DNA of 53,411 bases from the NCBI RefSeq assembly GCF_003721595.1, contig NZ_RJJR01000022.1:1-53411 (forward strand), read 5' to 3'. Shown here piece by piece: positions 43,895 through 52,953 of the stretch. Within the stretch, counting starts at the first letter, position 1. Each line of letters begins with the position of its first letter. The stretch comes from Hanamia caeni (GTDB lineage Bacteria > Bacteroidota > Bacteroidia > Chitinophagales > Chitinophagaceae). The notes under the pieces are model-generated. The model saw only the letters and a list, made by a program, of their open reading frames with translations, was not told the DNA's origin and searched no databases. Position numbers and translations under genes: made by a program.

Positions 43895-45040
43895 TTATTT
43901 ATTTACGTATTCTAACACTTTTTTAGTGATATATTCCTGTTGCTCTTCATCAAGTTCGGTATGCATAGGCAACGAAACCACACGATGCGTGAGCCAATCT
44001 GTCTTTTCCAAATCAAAATCTGCACCGCCAAAATCTGCAAACATTTTTTGTTTATGAGCCGGCACAGGATAATAAATCATTGATGGAATATTATTTTCAG
44101 CTAAAAATGCCACCAAAACATCCCGAAAACTTTCCGGATTTTCAACGTCGTCCAGGATAAGCGTGTATTGATGAAAAACATGTTTACTATAATCAGCGCG
44201 AAAAGGAGTCGTGATTTTTTTATTATCCTTAAACGCACTATCATAAAAATCTGCAGCTTTCCTCCGGGAAGAAATATAACTGTCCAATAACGGTAATTTG
44301 ATATTTAATATTGCCGCTTGCAAAGCATCCAGGCGTGAATTGCATCCTACCACATCATGATAATATCTTTTGCTTTGCCCATGGTTGGCAATCATTTTTA
44401 TTTTTACAGCAAGATTGTCGTCGTTGGTACAAACTGCACCGCCATCGCCATAACAACCTAAATTTTTACTTGGGAAAAATGATGTACAACTTATATCGCC
44501 AATGTTTCCCGTCTTTTTGGTGGTGCCGTTTTTAAAAGTGTATTCACTTCCAATTGCCTGCGCATTGTCTTCAATTACAAACAAATTATGCTCTTTAGCG
44601 ATGGCCATAATTTCTTCCATATCGCAGGATTGCCCATATAAATGAACAGGAACTATCGCTTTGGTTTTTGGAGTTATCGCTTTTTTAATCGCTTCAGGAT
44701 CTATGCAAAAGGTTTTTGGATCTACTTCTACAAAAACAGGTTTTAATTTTAATAACGCGATTACTTCCGTAGTGGCCACGTAAGTGAAAGAAGGCGTAAT
44801 CACCTCATCGCCCGGCTTAAGATCAAGCGCCATCATGGCGATTTGAAGCGCGTCTGTACCGTTAGCACATGGAATTACATGTTTTACGCCCAGATATTTT
44901 GCAAGATTTGTAGCAAAATCATTTACCTGCGGCCCACCAATAAAAATCGTACTATCAAGAACTTCTAAAACAGCAGCATCTACTTTTTCTTTTATGTGTA
45001 AATATTGCTGCTTTAAATCCACCATGTGTATTGGTTTCAT
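43895..45040 (-). CDS. DegT/DnrJ/EryC1/StrS-family sugar aminotransferase
   Basis: A 381-residue PLP enzyme that aminates a keto-sugar nucleotide. The family motifs are DSTIFIGGPQVNDFATNLAKYLGVKHVIPCANGTDALQIAM, PSFTYVATTEVIAL and VIEDNAQAIGS. The PLP-binding Lys192 is in SFFPSKNLGCYGDGG. The C-terminal IPSMIYYPVPAHKQ completes the pattern. It looks like 3-amino-uronate aminotransferases (WbpE/WlbC type), which act on UDP-hexuluronates, in keeping with the nearby uronate genes. The matching 3-dehydrogenase is not in the window. First gene of the minus-strand block. Confidence 0.92.
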   Translation of the reverse strand: MKPIHMVDLKQQYLHIKEKVDAAVLEVLDSTIFIGGPQVNDFATNLAKYLGVKHVIPCANGTDALQIAMMALDLKPGDEVITPSFTYVATTEVIALLKLKPVFVEVDPKTFCIDPEAIKKAITPKTKAIVPVHLYGQSCDMEEIMAIAKEHNLFVIEDNAQAIGSEYTFKNGTTKKTGNIGDISCTSFFPSKNLGCYGDGGAVCTNDDNLAVKIKMIANHGQSKRYYHDVVGCNSRLDALQAAILNIKLPLLDSYISSRRKAADFYDSAFKDNKKITTPFRADYSKHVFHQYTLILDDVENPESFRDVLVAFLAENNIPSMIYYPVPAHKQKMFADFGGADFDLEKTDWLTHRVVSLPMHTELDEEQQEYITKKVLEYVNK

Positions 45041-45195
45041 AAGGCTTTTTTTAAAGGCTGCAAAGATAGGGATTGAACAGAATAAAATTTAATCAAATAT
45101 GGCAATTCGTTCTATAGATGGGCAGTAAACAAAGTTTTAACAGGATTCCTGTTTTAAAAAATTAGACTTTAGATTTGTACCTAAAACTGTAAGTA

Positions 45196-46455
45196 TTGAT
45201 CATATTCTATCATCTATTCCTCTTGATTTATAAAGCCGGAATTCGAATAGTTTCATTAGGGAATAAAAAAGCAAAACTTTGGATAAAAGGAAGAGAGGGA
45301 ATTTTTAAAAAACTTAGAAATACGGTTTCCGGGTTTTCAAATGAAAAAATTATCTGGATGCACGCTGCCAGTCTTGGTGAATTTGAACAGGGAAGGCCGG
45401 TTTTGCAAAAACTAAAAGAAATCAATTCCAATATCAAAATTATCGTCACTTTTTTTTCTCCCTCCGGTTTTGAAATTATAAAAAACAATAAAGAGTTTAC
45501 AAATATTTTTTACCTGCCAATGGATTCCAGATTACATGCGGAAAAATGGATGAATATTTTAAAACCTGACCTTGTTTTGTGGGTGAAATATGAATACTGG
45601 CATTATTATCTGCAAGAAATTCAGAAAAGGAAAATTCCATTATTGATGGTGTCAGGAATTTACAGGGAAAGCCAGACATTTTTTAAATGGTATGGTAGTT
45701 TTTATAAAAATATGCTCAAACCATTTACCCATTTTTTTGTTCAAAATGAAAGATCCAAACAATGGTTGGAAAAATTAGTTCCTGCTGAAAAAATAACTAT
45801 TTCCGGAGATACAAGATGCGACCGCGTAATTAATATTGCTACCAGTTTTACAGATGTGCCGGGCATAGCTGATTTTTGCGGCGACAAAAAAGTGGTAGTA
45901 GCAGGCAGCACATGGGAGGAAGACGAAGCTGAATTTACGCATTACGTGAGAGCACATCCCGAAGTAAAGTTTATTATCGCACCTCATGAAATTGATAGAG
46001 AAAATCTTAATGACGTACAAAAACAATTTGCAGGTTCGGTTTTTTATTCTGAATGGATGTCAAACCGAATGACATTTAATAAAAAGGAAATTAATTGCCT
46101 TATTATTGATAACATTGGAATGCTTTCACGGCTATATTATTACGCGACTGTAACTTATGTGGGTGGCGGCTTTGGAGATGACGGACTGCACAATATTTTA
46201 GAAGCGGCAGTGTATGGCAAACCGGTAATTTTTGGGCCGGAATATGGTAAAAATTTCGAGGCGGAAGAAATGCTTGATTGCTCAGGCGCAATAAGTATTA
46301 AAAGTGCGATCGAACTGGAAAAAATAATAGATCAATTATTAAGTGAGAATGAAGAACTCAAAGTTAGAAGCGAAGCAGCAAAAAATTATGTTTATAAAAA
46401 TGCAGGCGCAACGGATAAAATTATTTCATTTATAGAAAGTAATAAACTGCTTTAA
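45196..46455 (+). CDS. kdtA: 3-deoxy-D-manno-octulosonic acid (Kdo) transferase
   Basis: A 419-residue GT30 enzyme that transfers Kdo from CMP-Kdo to lipid A precursor at the inner membrane. The N-terminus has one membrane segment and AKLWIKGREGIFKKL. IWMHAASLGEFEQGRPVL includes the catalytic Glu. Later come RYESWHYY-like VKYEYWHYYLQEI, ISGDTRCDRVINI, VVAGSTWEEDE and YVGGGFGDDGLHNILEAAVYGKPVIFGPEY. The start is TTG at 45196. No ATG occurs before codon 55, and the family N-terminus (FYHLFLLIYKAGIR) begins right after the TTG, so this start is well supported. Confidence 0.95.
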   Translation: MIIFYHLFLLIYKAGIRIVSLGNKKAKLWIKGREGIFKKLRNTVSGFSNEKIIWMHAASLGEFEQGRPVLQKLKEINSNIKIIVTFFSPSGFEIIKNNKEFTNIFYLPMDSRLHAEKWMNILKPDLVLWVKYEYWHYYLQEIQKRKIPLLMVSGIYRESQTFFKWYGSFYKNMLKPFTHFFVQNERSKQWLEKLVPAEKITISGDTRCDRVINIATSFTDVPGIADFCGDKKVVVAGSTWEEDEAEFTHYVRAHPEVKFIIAPHEIDRENLNDVQKQFAGSVFYSEWMSNRMTFNKKEINCLIIDNIGMLSRLYYYATVTYVGGGFGDDGLHNILEAAVYGKPVIFGPEYGKNFEAEEMLDCSGAISIKSAIELEKIIDQLLSENEELKVRSEAAKNYVYKNAGATDKIISFIESNKLL

Positions 46456-46490
46456 GCCTGGCTAACACGAAACAGGCATTTAATAGTAAA

Positions 46491-46521
46491 GCAGTAAATA
46501 ACGCGGATTTTAATTTACTGC
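46491..46521. terminator. Inverted repeat between convergent kdtA and dxs
   Basis: GCAGTAAAT (46491-46499) and ATTTACTGC (46513-46521) are perfect 9-bp arms around a 13-nt loop, placed between two convergent genes. There is no T-run after either arm, so it is only a possible transcription end. Confidence 0.35.
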
Positions 46522-46576
46522 ACAGAATCAATCATGCCGAATCGAAATTGATAAAGACCGGAAATCCATGTAGCGT

Positions 46577-48505
46577 TTACTCGCCTAAGAGATGGTGGAT
46601 TTCAATTTTGCTCATATCCCTGATAGCGTCTGCAATTCCGGCGGCATCAATTCCGACATCGTGCTGCTGCTGGCTTTGAGAGGCGTGTTCAATAATCTTA
46701 TCCGGGATTCCCAAAATTTTGATATCTGTTTTGTATCCAAATTGATTCATAAACTCTAATATAGCAGAACCGAACCCGCCGACTACAGTTCCGTCTTCAA
46801 CTGTGATTACTTTAGAATAATTTTGAAATACTTCATGCAATAATTTTTCATCAAGAGGCTTCACAAACCGAAGATCATAATGCGCCGGGTTTAGCCCTTC
46901 CTTTTTTACGTCGCGGATAGCTGCGGCTACAAAATTTCCCGGATGCCCAAAGGAAAGGATAGCAATATCATCGCCATCTTTAAGTTTCCTGCCCGTTCCG
47001 ATTTTAATTTCTTTCATAGGCGTTTTCCAATCAGATTTTACGCCCTGCCCGCGCGGATAACGGATTACGAATGGATTTTTTGTTGATTCCAACTGTGCGG
47101 TGTACATCAGATCCCTTAATTCACTTTCATTCATCGGGGCACTCACTATCATATTGGGAATACAGCGCATGTACGCAATGTCGTACGCTCCCTGGTGTGT
47201 AGAGCCGTCTTCACCAACGAGCCCAGCCCTGTCGAGGCAAAAAACCACTGGAAGATTTTGTAATGCTACATCATGAATTACCTGGTCATAGGCGCGCTGC
47301 ATAAACGAAGAATACACATTACAAAACACACGTAATCCCTGCGTAGCCATGCCGGCGCTTACCGTAACAGAATGCTGTTCACAAATGCCCACATCAAAGG
47401 CCCGGTTTGGCATTTTATCCATCATATATTTTAAAGAACAGCCGCTGGGCATTGCAGGCGTCACGCCCATTATTTTATCATTTTTTTCAGCAAGCTCAAT
47501 AATGGTCTGCCCAAAAACATCCTGATATTTTGGAGCCTGTGGAAGATCAAATTTTTTCTTATAGATTTCGCCGGTTATTTTATCAAAAAGGCCAGGAGCA
47601 TGCCATTTAGTTTGATCTTTTTCCGCCAGTTCAAAGCCTTTTCCTTTTATGGTTTTAATGTGCAATAATTTAGGCCCCGAAATCTCCTTCATATCCTGTA
47701 AAGTATCCACAAGTTTGGAAATATTATGCCCGTCAAGCGGGCCAAAATAGCGGATATTTAAGGATTCGAAAAGATTACTGCTCTTGCTCACCATTCCCTT
47801 GAGGGATGTTTCAATCTTTCCCACCATCTTTCTTGAAAAGGTCTTTCCGGGTAATTTGCCAAGCGCTTTCCAAAAATCATCTCTTAATTTATTGTAAGTA
47901 ATAGAAGTAGTAATATCGGTAAGGTATTCTTTTAAAGCGCCCACATTAGGATCAATACTCATGCAATTGTCGTTAAGAATAATTAGCAAATTACTTTTCT
48001 CTATGCCCGCATGGTTCATAGCTTCAAAAGCCTCGCCTGCCGTCATAGCGCCATCTCCGATAATTGCTATATGCTGCCGTTTTTTTTCGCCTTTATAGTG
48101 CGAAGCCATTGCCATCCCCAAGGCCGCAGAAATAGAAGTTGAGGAATGCCCGACCCCAAATGTGTCATATTCGCTTTCGCTTCTTTTCGGGAAACCACTT
48201 AATCCATTATACTTTCTGATTGTATTAAATTCATCTCTTCGGCCTGTAAGTATTTTGTGGCCATAGGCTTGGTGGCCTACATCCCAGACAAGTTGATCGT
48301 AAGGGGTATTAAAAACATAATGCAATGCCACAGTTAATTCTACTACACCCAGGCTTGCAGCAAAATGACCGCCATGCACACTTACGACATCCACGATATA
48401 TTGGCGTAGCTCATCACAAAGCTGGTGAAGCTTTGATCTATCTAAATTCTTAAGATCCGAGGGGGAGTTGATAAGACTTAAAAGTGGGCCGGGCAAAATT
48501 TCCAT
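46577..48505 (-). CDS. dxs: 1-deoxy-D-xylulose-5-phosphate synthase
   Basis: A 642-residue thiamine-diphosphate enzyme, first step of the MEP isoprenoid pathway (pyruvate plus glyceraldehyde-3-phosphate to DXP). HFAASLGVVELTVALHYVF, DVGHQAYGHKILTGRRDEF and the ThDP motif GDGAMTAGEAFEAMNHAG with LNDNCMSIDPNVGAL are all present. VGICEQHSVTVSAGMA holds the transketolase Glu. The C-terminal domain starts near AILSFGHPG. Length and domain order are normal. It stands alone, divergent from the beta-helix gene and convergent with kdtA. Confidence 0.97.
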   Translation of the reverse strand: MEILPGPLLSLINSPSDLKNLDRSKLHQLCDELRQYIVDVVSVHGGHFAASLGVVELTVALHYVFNTPYDQLVWDVGHQAYGHKILTGRRDEFNTIRKYNGLSGFPKRSESEYDTFGVGHSSTSISAALGMAMASHYKGEKKRQHIAIIGDGAMTAGEAFEAMNHAGIEKSNLLIILNDNCMSIDPNVGALKEYLTDITTSITYNKLRDDFWKALGKLPGKTFSRKMVGKIETSLKGMVSKSSNLFESLNIRYFGPLDGHNISKLVDTLQDMKEISGPKLLHIKTIKGKGFELAEKDQTKWHAPGLFDKITGEIYKKKFDLPQAPKYQDVFGQTIIELAEKNDKIMGVTPAMPSGCSLKYMMDKMPNRAFDVGICEQHSVTVSAGMATQGLRVFCNVYSSFMQRAYDQVIHDVALQNLPVVFCLDRAGLVGEDGSTHQGAYDIAYMRCIPNMIVSAPMNESELRDLMYTAQLESTKNPFVIRYPRGQGVKSDWKTPMKEIKIGTGRKLKDGDDIAILSFGHPGNFVAAAIRDVKKEGLNPAHYDLRFVKPLDEKLLHEVFQNYSKVITVEDGTVVGGFGSAILEFMNQFGYKTDIKILGIPDKIIEHASQSQQQHDVGIDAAGIADAIRDMSKIEIHHLLGE

Positions 48506-49164
48506 TTGGTAAATTTAATAAGTTAAGTACATTTTTAAGAAAATAATTAACGGCCGCGGACAGTAATTAGTTTACATCAAAATTATTTAATGTTTAATAA
48601 AGAATAACTTGATATATCTAATTTTTGTTTTAACATAAAATTATAATTTGCTGAGTTTAAATAAGAGCTATCGCGCACAACAAACCTCATGCTTTTTATT
48701 TAAATAAAATGGATTAAAAAGAGAAATTATGAACTCTTTTCACGAATTTTAAAGACTTCTTAAAGATTTTTATGATTTTTTATAAAAATTTTAAATCCTG
48801 CAAAAATGGTCACATATATAATATTGTTTAATTATTTAAATTTTATATATGTTCGCAACTGATTAAACGCCAAGTGAACATTTAAAAAATTATTAGAAAT
48901 TAAATTTGAAAAATAAGGGTAAAAAATACCCATACTGGCATAAATATTGCCCAAATACTGCTAAAATAAAACTAAAAAAATTCAATAAAAACCTGCACTC
49001 AATATACGTGCCAAAAAATCCAAATCCTTATTCAAAACTAGTTAACCCCTTTTAAGCATTTTTATATTATGGTTTAACGAATACGTTTAAGCCATACCCT
49101 GAATTTTATTTATGAATCAAACCAACCATTTAACCTTAAATCAATAATCTTAAAACCTCACTTA
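48506..49164. other. 659-bp AT-rich divergent spacer between dxs and the beta-helix gene
   Basis: Very AT-rich, with no recognisable gene; the few ATG-starting frames are under 12 codons. It must hold promoters for both flanking genes. A TAAATTTG box at 48901-48908 matches the TAnnTTTG consensus for the plus-strand gene, but its -33 partner is poor (a TTTA 16 bp upstream). A GGGTA/TACCC inverted repeat lies at 48917-48931 just after it. Both are weak signals. Confidence 0.45.
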
Positions 49165-52100
49165 ATGAAAAATCTTTTCACAATTTCCCTAACGGTCTTT
49201 TTTACAATTTTTTCATTTAGCGCCTTTGCAACCACGTATTATTTATCAAGTTCATCAGGCAATGACAATAATTCAGGAACAGACGCCGCATCACCGTGGC
49301 GGTCTATTGATAAATTAAACAGTTTTAACAACCTTCGGCCAGGAGATTATGTTTTATTTAAACGAGGCGATACTTTTTACGGTGGCATAAGGGTAAATAA
49401 TTCCGGAAGTTCTGGAAATCCAATTACATTCGGAGCTTATGGTTCTGGAAATAAGCCAATAATTACTGGTTTTACAAATGTTACTTCCTGGACAAATCTT
49501 GGAGGAAATATTTGGGAAAGCAGTAATGGAGTATCGAGTTTACCATATACAAACATGGTGTCCGTTAATGGGGTGAATACTGCGATGGGAAGATACCCAA
49601 ACAGCACCGGGCCAAATACAGGATATTTGACGATACAGTCTCACTCCGGCGATAACGCCATTACCGCAGTTGGTGGTTTAGGATCAAACAACTGGTCAGG
49701 CGCTGGAATTCTAATTCGCAAGCAAAGGTACGCTTTGGAAAGGGGCACTATTGTCAGCCAGTCTGGAAATACACTTAATTATACCGATCCGGGAATAGAT
49801 ACTCCACAGGACGGATTTGGATTCTTTATACAGGATGATCCCAAAACACTTGACGTGAACGGCGAGTGGTATTACAATCCTTCTGATCATAAATTAAGAA
49901 TATATAGCACATCAACTCCACAAAATGTAAAAATTGCAACTGTTGAAAATTTAGTTTTAATGAATCGTAATAACTATATTGTCTTTGACAATCTTGCTTT
50001 TACTGGTTCCAATTCCGATGCTCTTTCTTGTGGAAATTATGGAACTAATCTTACAGTGCAAAATTGCGATATTTCATTTGCTGGTATGTCAGCTATCTGG
50101 TGCATTATGGCAAATGCATTAATCCAAAACAACAATATAACAGATGCTAATTATGCGGGAATATACACATCCGAAATAAATGCTACCATTCAATCTAATA
50201 ATATAACTAACATAAATTTGTTTGAAGGAATGGATCAGGGATTAATTTCTGCTGGAGCGATTGCCACAGTCGGAGCAAACTCGGTTACCAAATATAATCA
50301 AATAAATAATTGCGGATATGCAGGAATTAAATTTAGTGGATTGAATACAAAGGTTACGAATAACTTTGTAAATCGGTTTTGTTTGATAAAAGAAGACGGA
50401 GGCGGTATTGACATGAGCTCCCGCGATAGAGCGGCAGGAAGTGTAATTGATGGAAATATTGTTATAAACGGTATAGGATCTAAATATGGTACTTCCGATA
50501 CAACTCTTACTGATTTTGGTGGTATCTTTATTGATGCATATGGGACCGGCATTACGATTAGTAATAATACTGTAGCGAATTGCGCGGCCGCTGGTATCAA
50601 GTTGCACGGTGCAAATAATATTATAGTTACCAATAATACGACCTATAACAACGGCGGTAGCAGCTGGACGAAAGGTGGATTAGAATTAATTTCACAGCCA
50701 GATTATTTAATTCGGGATATCACCGTTCAAGGAAATATTTTTGTGGCAAGGACTCCGGAACAATGGGCTTTTTTTGGATATCCAGCAGGAGGCGATCCAA
50801 ACGATGCTTTGTCTTTTGGGACATTTAACAATAATTATTACGGTAAACCTATTGATCCAAGTAGTCCGATTTTGATTAATCATGATACTTATACTTTCGC
50901 AGGATGGCAATCTTTTTCCGGAAGCGATGCGAATTCCTATGCAACTCCTAAAAACATAACCGATTTGAATGATTTAAGATTTGAATATAACGCTTCTTCA
51001 TCTCCTAAAACCATCAGCTTGGACGCAAATTACATAGATATGAAGAATGTTTCGTATAATGGGTCAATAACCCTAAAACCTTGGTCCTCCGCAGTACTCA
51101 TTAGGAACGGTGCAAGCACAGCGAACAAAAATCCTGTGGCGAGTGTGGGCGCAGATCGAAACATCCAACTTCCGCAAAATAGTATTGTACTTCCCGGAAG
51201 TGGTGACGATTCGGACGGAACGGTAGTTTCTTATTCATGGACGCAGGTTGACGGACCTTCTACTGCATCTTTGTCGGATGCCACTTCTGCCGAGGCTGGT
51301 GCAAGTGAGTTGGTTCAAGGAAGATATGTCTTCAGGTTAACTGTTACCGATAATGCCGGTGCCACTGGTTCTGCTGATTTGAATGTAACAGTTCAATCAT
51401 TAGAAACTGCAGTTGCTATTCCTAATATCCCGCCAGTACCAACTGTAGGCTCAGATCGTGTTGTTCAGCTACCGAAGAACAGTATTGTTCTTCCTGGAAG
51501 TGGTACTGATTCTGATGGAACGATTGCTTCATATTCGTGGACGCAGGTTTCAGGCCCCTCTACAGCGACTTTAGTAAATTCCACCTCTGCACAAGCCGGT
51601 GCAGGAGATTTAATAGTTGGCACTTATCAATTCAAATTAACCGTTACGGATAATCAAGGTGCCACAGGAACCGCAACAGTAAATGTTGAAGTAACTAATG
51701 GAGATGCAAATATTGCACCGGTTGCAAATGTGGGTTCTGATCGGGTGATTCAACTACCGAAAAACAGCGTTGTGTTACCCGGAAGTGCTAAAGACCAGGA
51801 TGGAACCGTTGTGTCATATTCTTGGTCTCAGGTTTCAGGACCCTCTACCGCCACCTTAGTAAATCCTACTTCCGCACAGGGAGGAGCAGGCGATTTAGTA
51901 GAAGGTAGTTATCAGTTTAAGTTGACGGTTACTGATGATCAAGGCGCTTCAGGTAGTGCAATATTGAATGTATTGGTCACTTCAGGTGCTCCAAATATCC
52001 CTCCTGTCGCAAATGTGGACAAAGATCGTAACATTTATTTGCCAAAGAATAGTGTAATACTTCCTGGCAGTGGTACTGATCCGGATGGGTCAATAGTCTC

Positions 52101-52953
52101 TTATGCATGGACTCAAATATCAGGTCCTTCTTCAGCCACTATGGTTAATCCCACTTCGGCACAGGGCGGTGCAGGTGATTTGGTAGTTGGACCTTATCAA
52201 TTTCAATTAACAGTTACGGATAACGAGGGAGCAACAGGAACTGCTACCTTAAATATTAATGTGAACACTCCTGGCAGCGGCAATCTGAAAGTGAATGGAG
52301 GCTCTGACAGAAATATTCAACTTCCGAAAAATAGTATTGTACTTCCTGGAAGCGCTACAGATCCTGATGGAACAATAATCTCCTATCAATGGACTCAGAT
52401 ATCAGGACCATCTACAGCAACTTTAGTCAATCCTACTTCGGCACAAGGAGGAGCAGGAGATTTAATAGCAGGAGTTTATCAGTTCAAGTTGACAGCTGTT
52501 GATGATCAGGGAGCTACGGCTAGTGCAGTAGTGAATGTAACTGTGACAGGAGGCAATCAAGCCCGAATGATGAATGTACAAGATGCAACATCAACTAATA
52601 CCGGTGATACTGCAAGCGTGCTTTCTAATTCAACCCTTGCTACAATAGGAAATAGTACAGATCTAGTAAAATCGCCTACATCGGGAATTACAGACCAAGC
52701 TGCAGCATTAAGCATCTTTCCAAACCCCGCTCATGATTTTATTAATCTGCAGTTCACTGCATCTAATATTTCTCCGGATGCAGAAGTTGTGATTACAGAC
52801 ATAAATGGCAAAACCGTTTATAAAAGTGCCTTGGGTACTACAACATCTTCTGTAAAGCAAATTAACGTGAGTCAATTAAAAGCCGGGACGTACATAGTTA
52901 CTGTAGCGTTTAACGGAACAGAAATAAAATCTACTAAATTTATTAAAATGTAG
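49165..52953 (+). CDS. Secreted beta-helix protein with five PKD-like repeats and T9SS sorting domain
   Basis: A 1262-residue secreted or surface protein. A signal peptide (1-22) is followed by a right-handed parallel beta-helix of the pectate-lyase-like superfamily, at about residues 25-600. It opens with TYYLSSSSGNDNNSGTDAASPW, typical of this group, and the coils are rich in Asn ladders such as NNITDANYAGIYTSEINATIQSNNIT. Five K319/PKD-like domains of about 95 residues follow (654-1130). A linker leads to a type A T9SS C-terminal sorting domain (LSIFPNPAHDFINLQF to the end). The helix suggests polysaccharide binding or lyase activity, but no catalytic set was confirmed. It is monocistronic, with a terminator 40 bp after the stop. 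Confidence 0.92.
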   Translation: MKNLFTISLTVFFTIFSFSAFATTYYLSSSSGNDNNSGTDAASPWRSIDKLNSFNNLRPGDYVLFKRGDTFYGGIRVNNSGSSGNPITFGAYGSGNKPIITGFTNVTSWTNLGGNIWESSNGVSSLPYTNMVSVNGVNTAMGRYPNSTGPNTGYLTIQSHSGDNAITAVGGLGSNNWSGAGILIRKQRYALERGTIVSQSGNTLNYTDPGIDTPQDGFGFFIQDDPKTLDVNGEWYYNPSDHKLRIYSTSTPQNVKIATVENLVLMNRNNYIVFDNLAFTGSNSDALSCGNYGTNLTVQNCDISFAGMSAIWCIMANALIQNNNITDANYAGIYTSEINATIQSNNITNINLFEGMDQGLISAGAIATVGANSVTKYNQINNCGYAGIKFSGLNTKVTNNFVNRFCLIKEDGGGIDMSSRDRAAGSVIDGNIVINGIGSKYGTSDTTLTDFGGIFIDAYGTGITISNNTVANCAAAGIKLHGANNIIVTNNTTYNNGGSSWTKGGLELISQPDYLIRDITVQGNIFVARTPEQWAFFGYPAGGDPNDALSFGTFNNNYYGKPIDPSSPILINHDTYTFAGWQSFSGSDANSYATPKNITDLNDLRFEYNASSSPKTISLDANYIDMKNVSYNGSITLKPWSSAVLIRNGASTANKNPVASVGADRNIQLPQNSIVLPGSGDDSDGTVVSYSWTQVDGPSTASLSDATSAEAGASELVQGRYVFRLTVTDNAGATGSADLNVTVQSLETAVAIPNIPPVPTVGSDRVVQLPKNSIVLPGSGTDSDGTIASYSWTQVSGPSTATLVNSTSAQAGAGDLIVGTYQFKLTVTDNQGATGTATVNVEVTNGDANIAPVANVGSDRVIQLPKNSVVLPGSAKDQDGTVVSYSWSQVSGPSTATLVNPTSAQGGAGDLVEGSYQFKLTVTDDQGASGSAILNVLVTSGAPNIPPVANVDKDRNIYLPKNSVILPGSGTDPDGSIVSYAWTQISGPSSATMVNPTSAQGGAGDLVVGPYQFQLTVTDNEGATGTATLNINVNTPGSGNLKVNGGSDRNIQLPKNSIVLPGSATDPDGTIISYQWTQISGPSTATLVNPTSAQGGAGDLIAGVYQFKLTAVDDQGATASAVVNVTVTGGNQARMMNVQDATSTNTGDTASVLSNSTLATIGNSTDLVKSPTSGITDQAAALSIFPNPAHDFINLQFTASNISPDAEVVITDINGKTVYKSALGTTTSSVKQINVSQLKAGTYIVTVAFNGTEIKSTKFIKM
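51130..52550 (+). repeat. Five in-frame PKD-like coding repeats, period about 285 bp
   Basis: Copies begin near 51130, 51424, 51709, 51994 and 52285. Copies 2 to 5 are spaced about 285 bp apart, and the first is about 15 bp longer. All share LPKNSIVLPGS-type and GPSTATLVNPTSAQGGAGDL-type peptides. The DNA differs at many third positions between copies, so the repeats are old enough to have diverged while the protein stayed similar. Confidence 0.9.

Noticed and set aside
46467..46482. A further copy of the LacI operator half-site (ACGAAAC) between kdtA and dxs
   Set aside because: Only one half-site is present, with no palindrome, and it lies between convergent gene ends rather than upstream of a gene.
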